A DNA stretch of 64,000 nt from Flavobacterium sp. IB48 (GCF_016405855.1 NZ_JAEFCA010000001.1:1422372-1486371), one strand, 5' to 3'; positions 45,533-53,566 are shown, counted from the stretch's first letter. Program-made: numbers and translations. The notes: generated by a model from the sequence alone, not told the origin.

Positions 45533-46585
45533 ATGAATAACATTAGAAAAATATTGACCTTTAGGTTTACTGCCTTTTTTGTTTTCTTAACCCTGATAAC
45601 AGCATGTAAAAAAGAGCAGTCAAAAGAAAAGACAGCAATAAAAGATACAAAAGAGTCTTCTGTGAATGATAATCCATTGGCATCCTGGAATGACAATAAA
45701 ACCAAGAGTGCTATTGTAGATTATGTAAAAGATGTAACAAATCCTGAGAGTGCAAATTTTATCCCAGTTTCGGAGCGTATTGCCACATTTGATAATGATG
45801 GTACGCTTTGGTCCGAGAAACCAATCTATTTTCAATTCTTTTTTGCTGTTGACAGGATCAAAGCGATGGCCAAAGATCATCCCGAATGGAAAGACAAACA
45901 ACCCTATAAAGCCCTGCTGGAAAATAATATGGGGGATTTGATGAAACAGGGAGAAAAAGGACTGATGCAGATCGTGATGACTACCCATGCAGGAATGAAT
46001 ACTGATGAATTTGAAAAATTGGTTAAGGATTGGGTTGCAACTGCCAAGCATCCTACTAAACAAAAACCTTTTAACCAATTGGTATTCCAACCTATGATTG
46101 AGCTTGTAGATTATTTAAAAGCTAATGACTTTAAAGTGTTTATTGTCTCAGGGGGAGGAATTGAATTTATGCGTCCTTGGGCTGAAGACGTTTATGGAAT
46201 TCCAAAGGATCAGATTATTGGTAGCAGTATTAAAACAAAATTTGATTACAATAATAGTAATCCTTTGATCAACAGGCTGGCTGAAATTGATTTTATTGAC
46301 GATAAAGAAGGCAAGCCGGTTGGCATTAACAGATTTATCGGTCGTAAACCTGTATTTGCAGTCGGAAACTCAGATGGGGACCTGCAAATGCTTCAGTATA
46401 CGGCTTCTAATAAGTATAAAAGCTTTATGTTATATGTTCATCATACAGATTCTATAAGAGAATGGGCTTATGATAGAAAATCACCTGTGGGCACGCTGGA
46501 CAAAGGTCTTGATGAGGCAAAAGCAAAAGGCTGGACGGTCTCCGATATGAAAAATGACTGGAAAGTTATTTATCCTGAAAAATAA
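45533..46585 (+). CDS. HAD-superfamily hydrolase, lipoprotein
   Basis: A 350-residue exported phosphatase-like protein. The signal peptide ends in lipobox LITAC (C25), followed by a charged linker. HAD motif I is ATFDNDGTLWSEKP (D87, D89); motif II/S is FIVSGGGIEFMRPW; motif IV is FAVGNSDGDLQML. The cap and order resemble SerB-like phosphatases, but the lipid anchor places it outside the cytosol. It begins the second cargo transcript with the beta-barrel-like gene 13 bp downstream. Its codons (CTG, CAG, GTC) look less AT-biased than those of the mobilisation genes, suggesting separate acquisition. Confidence 0.88.
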   Translation: MNNIRKILTFRFTAFFVFLTLITACKKEQSKEKTAIKDTKESSVNDNPLASWNDNKTKSAIVDYVKDVTNPESANFIPVSERIATFDNDGTLWSEKPIYFQFFFAVDRIKAMAKDHPEWKDKQPYKALLENNMGDLMKQGEKGLMQIVMTTHAGMNTDEFEKLVKDWVATAKHPTKQKPFNQLVFQPMIELVDYLKANDFKVFIVSGGGIEFMRPWAEDVYGIPKDQIIGSSIKTKFDYNNSNPLINRLAEIDFIDDKEGKPVGINRFIGRKPVFAVGNSDGDLQMLQYTASNKYKSFMLYVHHTDSIREWAYDRKSPVGTLDKGLDEAKAKGWTVSDMKNDWKVIYPEK

Positions 46586-46598
46586 AAAATTAACCTAA

Positions 46599-47456
46599 AT
46601 GGATATGAAAAGTAAAAAAAATGAATGTATAAGATCTTGCCGAAGGTTTAGCTTACTTCTTTTTATAATTGGTATGATAGATTATGGCGCATATGCTCAG
46701 GAAACCAAAGAAACCGAGGAGCCACCAAGTGGAGCAACTTCGGTAAAGTTATCACAGGAAGTGATGAACCCTACCACTTTGGCGTGGCAGCTGCAGTTGG
46801 AAGAATATGCAATTTTTAAATCCGAAAATCAGGATGGCTTTGCGCAAAACTTTCGTATCCGTGGTATCCTGCCTTTGAAAGAGGGGCTTTTAATAAAAGT
46901 TCCTCAGCTGATCAGGGTCATTGCTTTTGTAAATACAGCGCCTGATGGCACTACAGGATTGGGAGATGTCGTATTAAACCAATTTTTTATATTGGGGAAA
47001 AAAAACTGGGGACAATTTGGAGCCGGGTGGAATATCCAGATTCCAACAGCCAGTGATCATCAGCTTGGCTCTCCGCAATGGAGTCTCGGTCCAGCTTTCA
47101 CAGTTACGTTTACAAATCTGGGCAAATGGCAGATGTATTGGATTTTAGAGAATTTCTTTACAGTTTCAGAAAACGGAAAATATGGGTCATCTGCCTACGC
47201 AGTACTTCAGCCCAATGTATTTTATACCTGGCCAAATGGTGTTTATGCCGGTATTGAGCCGGAGTGGCAAATTGATTATAAAACGGGAAAAGTTGCTCTT
47301 CCTATGGATTTTAGGGTGGGTTATATATGGTCGGGGAAACTTAAATATAATGCCTATATAGAACCGGAAGTAATGGCTTATCGTTCTGACGGTTACCCAA
47401 GAAATTCTTCAAACTTTGGAGTCAGATTAGGTTTTAGATGGTATTTGCCGATGTAA
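46599..47456 (+). CDS. Outer-membrane beta-barrel-like protein
   Basis: A 285-residue exported protein. The signal peptide is FSLLLFIIGMIDYGAYAQ. The mature part is beta-rich with alternating hydrophobic residues (LAWQLQLEEYAIFKSENQDG, QFGAGWNIQIPTA, WQMYWILENFFTVSENGKYG, VRLGFRWYLPM) and ends in an aromatic-containing strand, as outer-membrane proteins do. I recognise no exact family; it may be annotated as a transporter. Operon position 13 bp after the HAD lipoprotein links the two. The genes' role may be to import or process a sulfated or phosphorylated compound together with the sulfatase. Confidence 0.65.
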   Translation: MDMKSKKNECIRSCRRFSLLLFIIGMIDYGAYAQETKETEEPPSGATSVKLSQEVMNPTTLAWQLQLEEYAIFKSENQDGFAQNFRIRGILPLKEGLLIKVPQLIRVIAFVNTAPDGTTGLGDVVLNQFFILGKKNWGQFGAGWNIQIPTASDHQLGSPQWSLGPAFTVTFTNLGKWQMYWILENFFTVSENGKYGSSAYAVLQPNVFYTWPNGVYAGIEPEWQIDYKTGKVALPMDFRVGYIWSGKLKYNAYIEPEVMAYRSDGYPRNSSNFGVRLGFRWYLPM

Positions 47457-47457
47457 A

Positions 47458-47550
47458 ATTTATGCAAGATCCGGAACTGCGTTGTATGAAAGGATGTTGA
47501 AAGAAAAAGATGAAATGATGGCAAGGCTTGAAAAACTAATCAATAAATAA
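47458..47550 (+). pseudogene. Possible 3' remnant of an HTH/coiled-coil regulator
   Basis: In one frame the sequence encodes IYARSGTALYERMLKEKDEM followed by MARLEKLINK and stop, directly after the preceding gene. Its coiled coil resembles the C-terminus of small XRE regulators such as the one at 18352 (KVALLEKLLDKK). No start or HTH is present upstream in this frame, so if real it is a fragment. Confidence 0.35.
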
Positions 47551-47769
47551 TTTCGGAATAATTCTTATTCATAAAAAAGGCTCAACTAATTTTAGATTTT
47601 TTTAATATCAATTTATATGTTTTAGAATTCTATTTCTTTAGGTAGGTCGTTTTTTTAGCAATTCTATGTTTTCAATAATTCAAGTTCTTTTCCATACTAA
47701 TGGACTTATACCAAAGAAAACTTACATTTATCGTTTAATTTACATTATCCGTTTAAACTAAAATATTGT

Positions 47770-48023
47770 TTTCCGAATTCGAGTTAAATAAGAAAGCCTT
47801 GCAAATCGGGATTTTATACTTTTATTCTGCATGTTGAGTAAATAAAAGTGTTGCCTAATTCAAAATCTTATTCCAGATTTTGATTCTAAATTTGAAGATT
47901 AAATTTTATTCCAAATCTCAATTAAAAATCTATTTCCGGAATTTATTTAAAAATCCATGAAAAATCCATGAAAAATCCATGAAAAATCCATTTCTGAATT
48001 ATTTCCGAATTCGAGTTAAATAA
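47770..48023. repeat. Direct and tandem repeat block upstream of the AlbA_2 gene
   Basis: A 22-bp direct repeat (core TTCCGAATTCGAGTTAAATA) at 47770-47791 and 48002-48023 brackets a repeat-rich region. At 47949-47991, AAAAATCCATG is repeated 3.9 times head to tail. Between them are degenerate TTCCRAAT / AATTC strings. With flanks this makes 532 bp without a gene after the remnant at 47458. Confidence 0.7.
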
Positions 48024-48082
48024 AAAACGCTTGTATTACAGTGCTTTATTACTTAATTCGAAATGTGAGACATATAAAAACA

Positions 48083-49543
48083 CTATGCCCAGTATGGAAC
48101 ATATAAGGTGAATTTTTTGGACTCACTTTCTGGATCTTTTAGCTTAATCTTTCCAGCATCGATTGCCTCTTTAATCAATTTTGATATTTGAGCTGCTTGT
48201 TTATCATGCATTCCAAATCTCTTTCTTAGAGAAGTATTATTAAAGCCTCCATTTCCATAATACTGAATAATACTGTGTTGATAACAAGCTTCAATACGCT
48301 CATCATTGGACATATCTGCAAATTTACGAGGAGAATACATAGTAACTTTAAAAGAGTTGTCCGTTTCTTCAAATCTTAATGGTGGTAAACCAAAAAGTTC
48401 AATAGAGGTAACGGCCTTTTCAAAACCAGAACCTCTTTCCTCACAAATATTATATCTTCTAAAAGCAGCTGCCAGAATTTCATTTCTAGATTCAGGTGTT
48501 GTTCGAATCAATCTATCAATCTTTTTTGATGGTAGTAGTTTGCCTGGATTAGTAAATTCGATTCGATCTTCAAAAATTTCAATCATAGGCCCTGTACCAC
48601 GAATAGTAAAGTCCTGATGGATAAGAATATTGGCTATAAGTTCTCTAAGAGCAATTTCTGGATAGACACTTGTTTCTTCCCTAAGTGCATGCTTAATAAC
48701 TTCACTGCCAGGGAGCAGTCCTTTTACAAATTGAATTAATCCTTCAAAACCAATTGCATAACCTTTTGTTCCTGGATATTCTTTACTTCCTGCGGATTTA
48801 TTTTTACCTTCATACTTTATCAACCGGAGAGCCTTTCTACTTAATCCGTCAAATTTATTGAGATCTTTAGCGGCAGATATAGCACCAAAATTGCTTATAT
48901 AGTAGCCTTTCCCATCAATATCAACAATCATTTTTTCATCTTCAAGCCATTTGATAATTTCCGGAATATTAGTAGGTATCGGTTTTTTAAGTAAATCTAA
49001 AATTTTATCGTATTCAAGTAATGTAATGATTTCAACCTCATTCAGCAATTTAGAAGAGTGTAACTCTTCCCATGTTGGTGTTTTACTATTGAGCATTAAA
49101 GCTCCGATTTCTTGACGAGATGCTTTACGGGTAGTTCCACCGCTTCGAATATAACTTTCTTCAATTGTTTGGCTTTTAATATGAACTGGTTTTACAGCAC
49201 TTTCCTTAATGTGAACGAACAACAGTTCTTCTCCCCTAAAAGTTTCAATACTATGATCAATACTAACCAAAGGATCTACACCATCCCTGCACAGAGAAGC
49301 CAAACGCTCAACAATAATATCTGCGTCTGGTTTTGTGATTCCTAAAATTGCAGCTGTTTTATCATCTACACCGAAAACTAAAAAACCACCACCAGGTAAA
49401 TTAGAAAAAGCTGTAATATGCTTGCATAACTTATCGTTTTTTGGTGATAAAGAGGCTTTCCAATCGATTTCATTAAGTTCACTAGGTATTTTTCCTAATG
49501 ATTTTTCCAGATAGGAAACTGCTTTTGGTATCCAATTTTTCAT
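48083..49543 (-). CDS. AlbA_2 (Schlafen-like) domain ATP-binding protein
   Basis: A 486-residue protein of the family often called putative transcriptional regulator or RNA-binding ATPase. N-terminal AlbA_2: LCKHITAFSNLPGGGFLVFG, VFGVDDKTAAILGI and SIDHSIETFRGEELLFVHI. The C-terminal half has an HATPase_c_4-like section: ALRELIANILIHQDFTIRG (N-box-like), IEIFEDRIEFTNPGKLLP and RYNICEERGSGFEKAV, then a winged helix near 440. It may sense or defend against foreign DNA in the mobile element, a role sometimes proposed for related families, but this is inference. Confidence 0.82.
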   Translation of the reverse strand: MKNWIPKAVSYLEKSLGKIPSELNEIDWKASLSPKNDKLCKHITAFSNLPGGGFLVFGVDDKTAAILGITKPDADIIVERLASLCRDGVDPLVSIDHSIETFRGEELLFVHIKESAVKPVHIKSQTIEESYIRSGGTTRKASRQEIGALMLNSKTPTWEELHSSKLLNEVEIITLLEYDKILDLLKKPIPTNIPEIIKWLEDEKMIVDIDGKGYYISNFGAISAAKDLNKFDGLSRKALRLIKYEGKNKSAGSKEYPGTKGYAIGFEGLIQFVKGLLPGSEVIKHALREETSVYPEIALRELIANILIHQDFTIRGTGPMIEIFEDRIEFTNPGKLLPSKKIDRLIRTTPESRNEILAAAFRRYNICEERGSGFEKAVTSIELFGLPPLRFEETDNSFKVTMYSPRKFADMSNDERIEACYQHSIIQYYGNGGFNNTSLRKRFGMHDKQAAQISKLIKEAIDAGKIKLKDPESESKKFTLYVPYWA

Positions 49544-49871
49544 TTAAATCATTTATTTTATTTTCAACTTTTGTTATTCTCACTAACAAGAAAACCTTCA
49601 TTTCTGATTTCTTAAGAATCTAAGTTAATTTTATTTGTTGGTATATAAAATTTAAATCAGTAAACAAAAGTTATGTTTTAATAACAATTGAAATTGGCTG
49701 AATTTTGATATTCAGTTAAGTTTTGTATTTATAACCTCAAATATAATTTTTTTTGATGCCATTTAAATTAAAGTTTATTAATTTGCGAATAAAATAATCC
49801 AATTTACAGTACTGTCAGCAAAACCTCTTAATTATTTTTTAAAGATAATTTTATATTGAATCTAATCTGAC
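49544..49871. other. Intergenic region between the AlbA_2 and integrase genes
   Basis: 328 bp, very AT-rich. No gene, tRNA or convincing hairpin seen. Confidence 0.5.
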
Positions 49872-51083
49872 TCAAAAAATAATATCATCAATCATTTTGT
49901 CTAAAGTGTTACTTGGAAGTGTGTTTAAATAAGACATGGTAGATTTAATGTCTTTATGACCCAAAGCTTCTTTAATGATGTCTAGTGAAATATTATTAAA
50001 TTTCAGAATAGTTGCAAATGAATGCCTTGCACAGTAGTAGGTTATTTTCTTCTTAATGCCCAAGTCAGTAATAATTTTTTTAAGCGGTTTGTTTATAAAA
50101 ATCTTAAGGTATTTTTCTTTTTTATTGTTTATATAAATTTCAGAGTTCTGATTATTATGAATAATATTAAATAAATAAAACGAATCGGGTGCTGAAGCGT
50201 AATTTATAATTTTATCTTTCCAGAAATCGTTTATTTTAAAGTTTACGATTACTTCAGTTTTGCTTCTTTTATATGTAATTGTTTCTTTATATAGATCTGT
50301 TTTCTTTAATTGTATTAAGTCTATAAAATTAATTCCTCTTCCGTAAAAGCTTAACAAAAACATATCTCTTGCAAAAATGTCATTTTTTTTAAGTAAAGCT
50401 GCATTTTTCAACAATACAATTTCTTCTTCGGATAAATATTCTTTTTTACCGCTTTCCTTGATTTTTGATACCTTAAATTTGTTAAAGGGGTAAATCGTGC
50501 CGGGAATTATTTCACGATTGATTGCTTTATTAAAGACCGCTCTTAAAGTACGAATCCTTATTCCAATTGTACTTTGGCTATTATTGTTCCCGTTTAAAAA
50601 GGATTGATATTTATAAATTGCATCTACAGATAAATCCTTAAATGTGATTTCGCTTCTGTTAAAAAATCTTTGGATAGATTTTAGGGTATCTTTCTCAATG
50701 CTGTAAGTTGACAATTTTCCTGCATTTTTAATTTCTTCTATTAAACTTTCATGAAAAGCAGTATAGCTAAGAGCTTGCTGTTTTCCTGATTTTTTTTTGA
50801 ATTGGGTTACAATATCATGTAAGGTGAATGGAGTTTCATCTAGCTCAAATTCATGAATAATAGTATTAACACGGCTCGTATATTTTTCGATCAGATTATT
50901 AATTTGTTTATATTCTTTATGTGATTTTTTAAGCCGTTCTGTTTCGAATGACCAATCATCATATTTACATTTTTTCTTGATTGATAAACTAGTATTAATT
51001 CTGTCTTTAATCAAAACAAGATTAATGAAATACTCGCCTTGTGCATTTCCTGTTGTCTTTATTGTGAATTTATGTGATACCAT
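49872..51083 (-). CDS. int: Tyrosine-type site-specific integrase
   Basis: A 403-residue recombinase expected to integrate and excise the element at the tRNA. The N-terminal arm/core-binding SAM-like domain covers about 90-190 (FHESLIEEIKNAGKLSTYSI). The catalytic domain has the first Arg in FYGRGINFIDLIQL, the second Arg in YYCARHSFATIL (R353), H376 in EALGHKDIKSTMSY and the nucleophile Y385. The usual His of HxxR is a Tyr (Y350), as in many Bacteroidota integrases. I start at ATG 51083; a longer frame to 51179 would begin inside the terminal repeat. Confidence 0.93.
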   Translation of the reverse strand: MVSHKFTIKTTGNAQGEYFINLVLIKDRINTSLSIKKKCKYDDWSFETERLKKSHKEYKQINNLIEKYTSRVNTIIHEFELDETPFTLHDIVTQFKKKSGKQQALSYTAFHESLIEEIKNAGKLSTYSIEKDTLKSIQRFFNRSEITFKDLSVDAIYKYQSFLNGNNNSQSTIGIRIRTLRAVFNKAINREIIPGTIYPFNKFKVSKIKESGKKEYLSEEEIVLLKNAALLKKNDIFARDMFLLSFYGRGINFIDLIQLKKTDLYKETITYKRSKTEVIVNFKINDFWKDKIINYASAPDSFYLFNIIHNNQNSEIYINNKKEKYLKIFINKPLKKIITDLGIKKKITYYCARHSFATILKFNNISLDIIKEALGHKDIKSTMSYLNTLPSNTLDKMIDDIIF

Positions 51084-51106
51084 TAGTGAAAAATATAATT
51101 TAAAAA

Positions 51107-51133
51107 CTGACGAACATTTGACGAGCAAAAGTA
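51107..51133 (-). promoter_or_regulatory. Right terminal repeat with integrase -7 box
   Basis: Bases 51107-51130 repeat the left terminal unit (TGACGAAC-ATT-TGACGAGC). Overlapping it on the minus strand, 51133-51126 reads TACTTTTG, a perfect TAnnTTTG -7 box for the integrase gene that starts at 51083. No clear -33 match lies at the usual spacing. Integrase or an accessory factor bound here would cover its own promoter. Confidence 0.55.
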
Positions 51134-51236
51134 CAATTAAAATAAGAAATAATGATTCATTTTTTATTTTTAAAATCATAAATCACTGATTATCAGTAAT
51201 AATAATTTATAATAAGTAATAGTGAAAACATATAAA

Positions 51237-51286
51237 ACCTGACTCATAATCAGGTGGTCCCTGGTTCGAGCCCAGGTGGGACCACT
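51237..51286. repeat. attR: 50-bp direct repeat, tRNA 3' remnant
   Basis: Identical to 37116-37165. It lacks the 5' part of the tRNA and is preceded by unrelated AT-rich element sequence, so it is not a functional tRNA gene. Confidence 0.93.
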
Positions 51287-51298
51287 CTTTTAGAAACA

Positions 51299-51330
51299 CA
51301 AAGCCTTTACAGAAATGTAAAGGCTTTTTT
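51299..51330 (+). terminator. Original chromosomal tRNA terminator
   Basis: AAGCCTTTACAGAAATGTAA then AGGCTTTTTT, matching the hairpin at 37175-37206 with one substitution in the loop-proximal part. Now separated from its tRNA by the element. Confidence 0.75.
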
Positions 51331-51442
51331 GTTTTTTGACACTTTGCAAATGTGAAAATTGAAATTTTCCGCATCAAAAATTAAACTTCACTTTTTCTAA
51401 AATCCCTTAACTTTATCCATCCAAAACAAATTTAATCTTCAG

Positions 51443-51862
51443 ATGGATAGATTAACTCCAGAACAGAGGAGGAAAACTATGCAGGCGATAAAAAGTACTG
51501 CTACAAAAGGCGAAGTAAGGCTTGCTAAAGCGTTATGGAAATTAGGTCACAGATATCGAAAAAATAATAAAAAGGTATTTGGAAGGCCTGATCTTACTTT
51601 TGCCAAATATAAAATCGCCATTTTTGTCGATAGCGAGTTTTTTCACGGAAAAGATTGGGAAACGGAGCAGCTGAGAATTAAAACGAATCGCGAATATTGG
51701 ATTCCGAAAATTGAAAGAAATATACAGCGGGACGAAGAAGTCAATGCTTTTCTAGTTTCTGAAAATTGGACTATTTTGAGGTTCTGGAGTAAAGAAATTG
51801 AAAAAAATCTGGAAGTTTGCCTGGCAAAAATAGAAGGGACAATTATGCTTTTAAGTATTTAA
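51443..51862 (+). CDS. vsr: Very short patch repair endonuclease
   Basis: A 139-residue Vsr-type nuclease that nicks next to T:G mismatches created by deamination of 5-methylcytosine. Family segments are MDRLTPEQRRKTMQAIKS, RYRKNNKKVFGRPDLTFAKY (D50), IAIFVDSEFFHGKDW (D63, H68) and WIPKIERNIQRDEEVNAFL. The zinc-ligand cysteines of the E. coli enzyme are not present. It lies outside attR and converges with a cytosine methyltransferase, overlapping its 3' end by four bases. This pairing fits the expected protection of methylated sites. Confidence 0.92.
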   Translation: MDRLTPEQRRKTMQAIKSTATKGEVRLAKALWKLGHRYRKNNKKVFGRPDLTFAKYKIAIFVDSEFFHGKDWETEQLRIKTNREYWIPKIERNIQRDEEVNAFLVSENWTILRFWSKEIEKNLEVCLAKIEGTIMLLSI

Positions 51863-52845
51863 ACTTTTTCGGCTTTTAATTGTCTGGCTTCGGCCTTCTC
51901 AATGCATTTGAATATTTCGGTGGCGAGTCTTTCTATGACAGGCATGCTTACTGAGTTTCCAGCTTGTTTGTAAAGGCTGGAATTTGAAATTTTAGGCAAT
52001 TTATAATGATCAGGAAAGCCTTGAAAACGAAAACACTCTCTTGGCGTTAATTTTCTAAAACCAAATTCAGTTGTGATAATGGGAACATTGTGACCGCCAG
52101 TTCCCATATTTGCAGTTAAAGTGGGGCAAACTTCTTTCTTGTTTTCTCGTACATATTGCCTTCTGAATTGATAAATTCTATCTTTTCTTACAACAGATTC
52201 TTTCAGCATGTTGTACATGTATTTGTCTTCAGTGTAATAGAATTTTTTATCGACTTTCTCTTTTGTGATTAAATCGGTAACTTTTTTGGTTAATTCTTCT
52301 TTTTCGGGAAAATTGAATTTAAAACCTTTTTTGACGAAATCTTTGTCAAAAGCAACCATGAAAATTCGTTCTCGATTGTGTGGAATGTTTCCGAAATCTT
52401 TTGTGTTTAAGATAGCGCTGTCAAAAGTATAATTGCGTTTTTTTATTTCACGCTGAATTACTTTCATGGTGTTTCCTTTGTCGTGGCCTTTTAGGTTTTT
52501 GACATTTTCAAGAAATACTACTTTTGGTCGCATTTCGTCAATAAAATCTAATATTTTAAAGAAATGATTTCCTCTACTATCTTTAAAACCTTTTCTATGG
52601 CCAGCAAGAGAAAAGGGCTGACACGGAAATCCAGCAGTAAGAATGTCAATTTTATTGAGATCTTTTGCCTCAAGCTGCATTACATCGCCTTCGATAAGAG
52701 TATGTTCGAAGTTATTTCTGTAGGTAACGCAAGCTTTTTTGTCAAATTCATTCGCCCATTCTAATTTAAAACCTGCATTTTCAAAACCTAGACAAATGCC
52801 GCCAACACCTGCGTATAAACTTCCGACTGTATATTGGTTTTTCAT
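51859..52845 (-). CDS. dcm: DNA (cytosine-5) methyltransferase
   Basis: A 328-residue m5C methyltransferase. Motif I is YAGVGGICLGFENAGF (about 11-26), motif IV ILTAGFPCQPFSLAGHRKGF with catalytic C75, motif VI VFLENVKNLKGHD (ENV 113-115), motif VIII in RIYQFRRQYVREN (target-recognition start), and motifs IX/X in FGFRKLTPRECFRFQGFPDH and SLYKQAGNSVSMPVIERLA. The target cannot be read from the sequence. No restriction endonuclease is seen; Vsr is convergent. The pair may be a solitary methylation system or part of a separate island. Confidence 0.93.
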   Translation of the reverse strand: MKNQYTVGSLYAGVGGICLGFENAGFKLEWANEFDKKACVTYRNNFEHTLIEGDVMQLEAKDLNKIDILTAGFPCQPFSLAGHRKGFKDSRGNHFFKILDFIDEMRPKVVFLENVKNLKGHDKGNTMKVIQREIKKRNYTFDSAILNTKDFGNIPHNRERIFMVAFDKDFVKKGFKFNFPEKEELTKKVTDLITKEKVDKKFYYTEDKYMYNMLKESVVRKDRIYQFRRQYVRENKKEVCPTLTANMGTGGHNVPIITTEFGFRKLTPRECFRFQGFPDHYKLPKISNSSLYKQAGNSVSMPVIERLATEIFKCIEKAEARQLKAEKV

Positions 52846-53158
52846 TTGCTTGATTGAGGGTTCTTAATTGTTTTGAATTTGAGTGGTCGAATTTATTTTT
52901 TACAAATATATTAATTTGAGAGTATTCTCTATTGTATCTGTGTTGAATCTAAACCTAGTTTTGATAGGTTTGTTTTACGGAATTTTTGAAAAGGCTAAAA
53001 AAATAGATTTTTTTAAAATCAGGAAATTCTTATAAGCTTGTAAGAGTTGAGATTAGTAATAAAAAAAAGGTATTGTCCTCTGTGGCGTTTTCTGAAAAGG
53101 ATTATAGGCATTTTAGTTAAAACTGTTAAAATTTGTTTTGTATTTTTGATTTTAAAAG
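52846..53158. other. Intergenic region upstream of the methyltransferase
   Basis: 313 bp before the promoter at 53159 (442 bp to the next gene). It holds a minus-strand TATATTTG box (52910-52903) that may serve the methyltransferase. No gene seen. Confidence 0.45.
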
Positions 53159-53188
53159 TTGGTTTTGTGCAAAAAACTTATACTTTTG
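53159..53188 (+). promoter_or_regulatory. Promoter upstream of the gene at 53288
   Basis: TTG (53159-53161), 19 bases, TACTTTTG (53181-53188). The leader would be about 90 bases. Confidence 0.65.
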
Positions 53189-53287
53189 TCCAAGATTTTG
53201 GAGATAGAAAAGTATTTGTATGAAATTTCTATTAAAGAATATTTGTCAATAATTATCTAGAATTGCAGTTTGCAATAGCTTGAATTT

Positions 53288-53566
53288 ATGAAGAATCTAA
53301 AAGCCCCATTTTTAGTAATTGCCTTATTATTAAATGTTTTATTAGTTATGGCTGGATCTGAGCATCCTCCAAAACCGATGCTAAATAGCGCTAAAGTGAA
53401 TACAACAGCAGGTGACGATGATGAAGAATGTGATGACCTGACTCAAAACTGCGATAACCATGCTGGTATACCAATAGATCAAAATATTGTTTTTTTAGCA
53501 ATCGGAGGTTTGGCTTTAGGTTTTGCCGTGATATATAAAAACAACATAAAAAAAGCTTCAATTTAA
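53288..53566 (+). CDS. Small exported membrane protein of unknown function
   Basis: A 92-residue protein with signal peptide MKNLKAPFLVIALLLNVLLV, an acidic cysteine-containing middle (DDDEECDDLTQNCDNHAG) and a C-terminal membrane helix (QNIVFLAIGGLALGFAVIY) with a basic end. This layout, signal peptide, short loop, then IDxNIxFLxIGGLALG helix, is familiar from many small flavobacterial proteins of no known role, often near secretion-related genes. The two cysteines might form a disulfide. A terminator overlaps its stop codon. Confidence 0.7.
   Translation: MKNLKAPFLVIALLLNVLLVMAGSEHPPKPMLNSAKVNTTAGDDDEECDDLTQNCDNHAGIPIDQNIVFLAIGGLALGFAVIYKNNIKKASI

Larger units (their letters stand above)
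37116..51286. mobile_element. 14.1-kb tRNA-integrated mobilizable element (IME)
   Basis: Bounded by the 50-bp repeat (14,121 bp from one copy to the next). It contains integrase (49872, right end), an excisionase-like HTH (38292), helicase (38718), iterons (39937-40124), primase (40218), a candidate oriT (41164-41226), MobC and relaxase (41273, 41650). Cargo is sulfatase, HAD lipoprotein, an outer-membrane protein and an AlbA_2-type protein. No type IV secretion, coupling protein or transposase genes are present, so transfer would depend on a helper element. Confidence 0.9.

Noticed and set aside
51237..51286. Second tRNA gene
   Set aside because: Only the 3' part is present; no acceptor 5' strand or D-arm precedes it.
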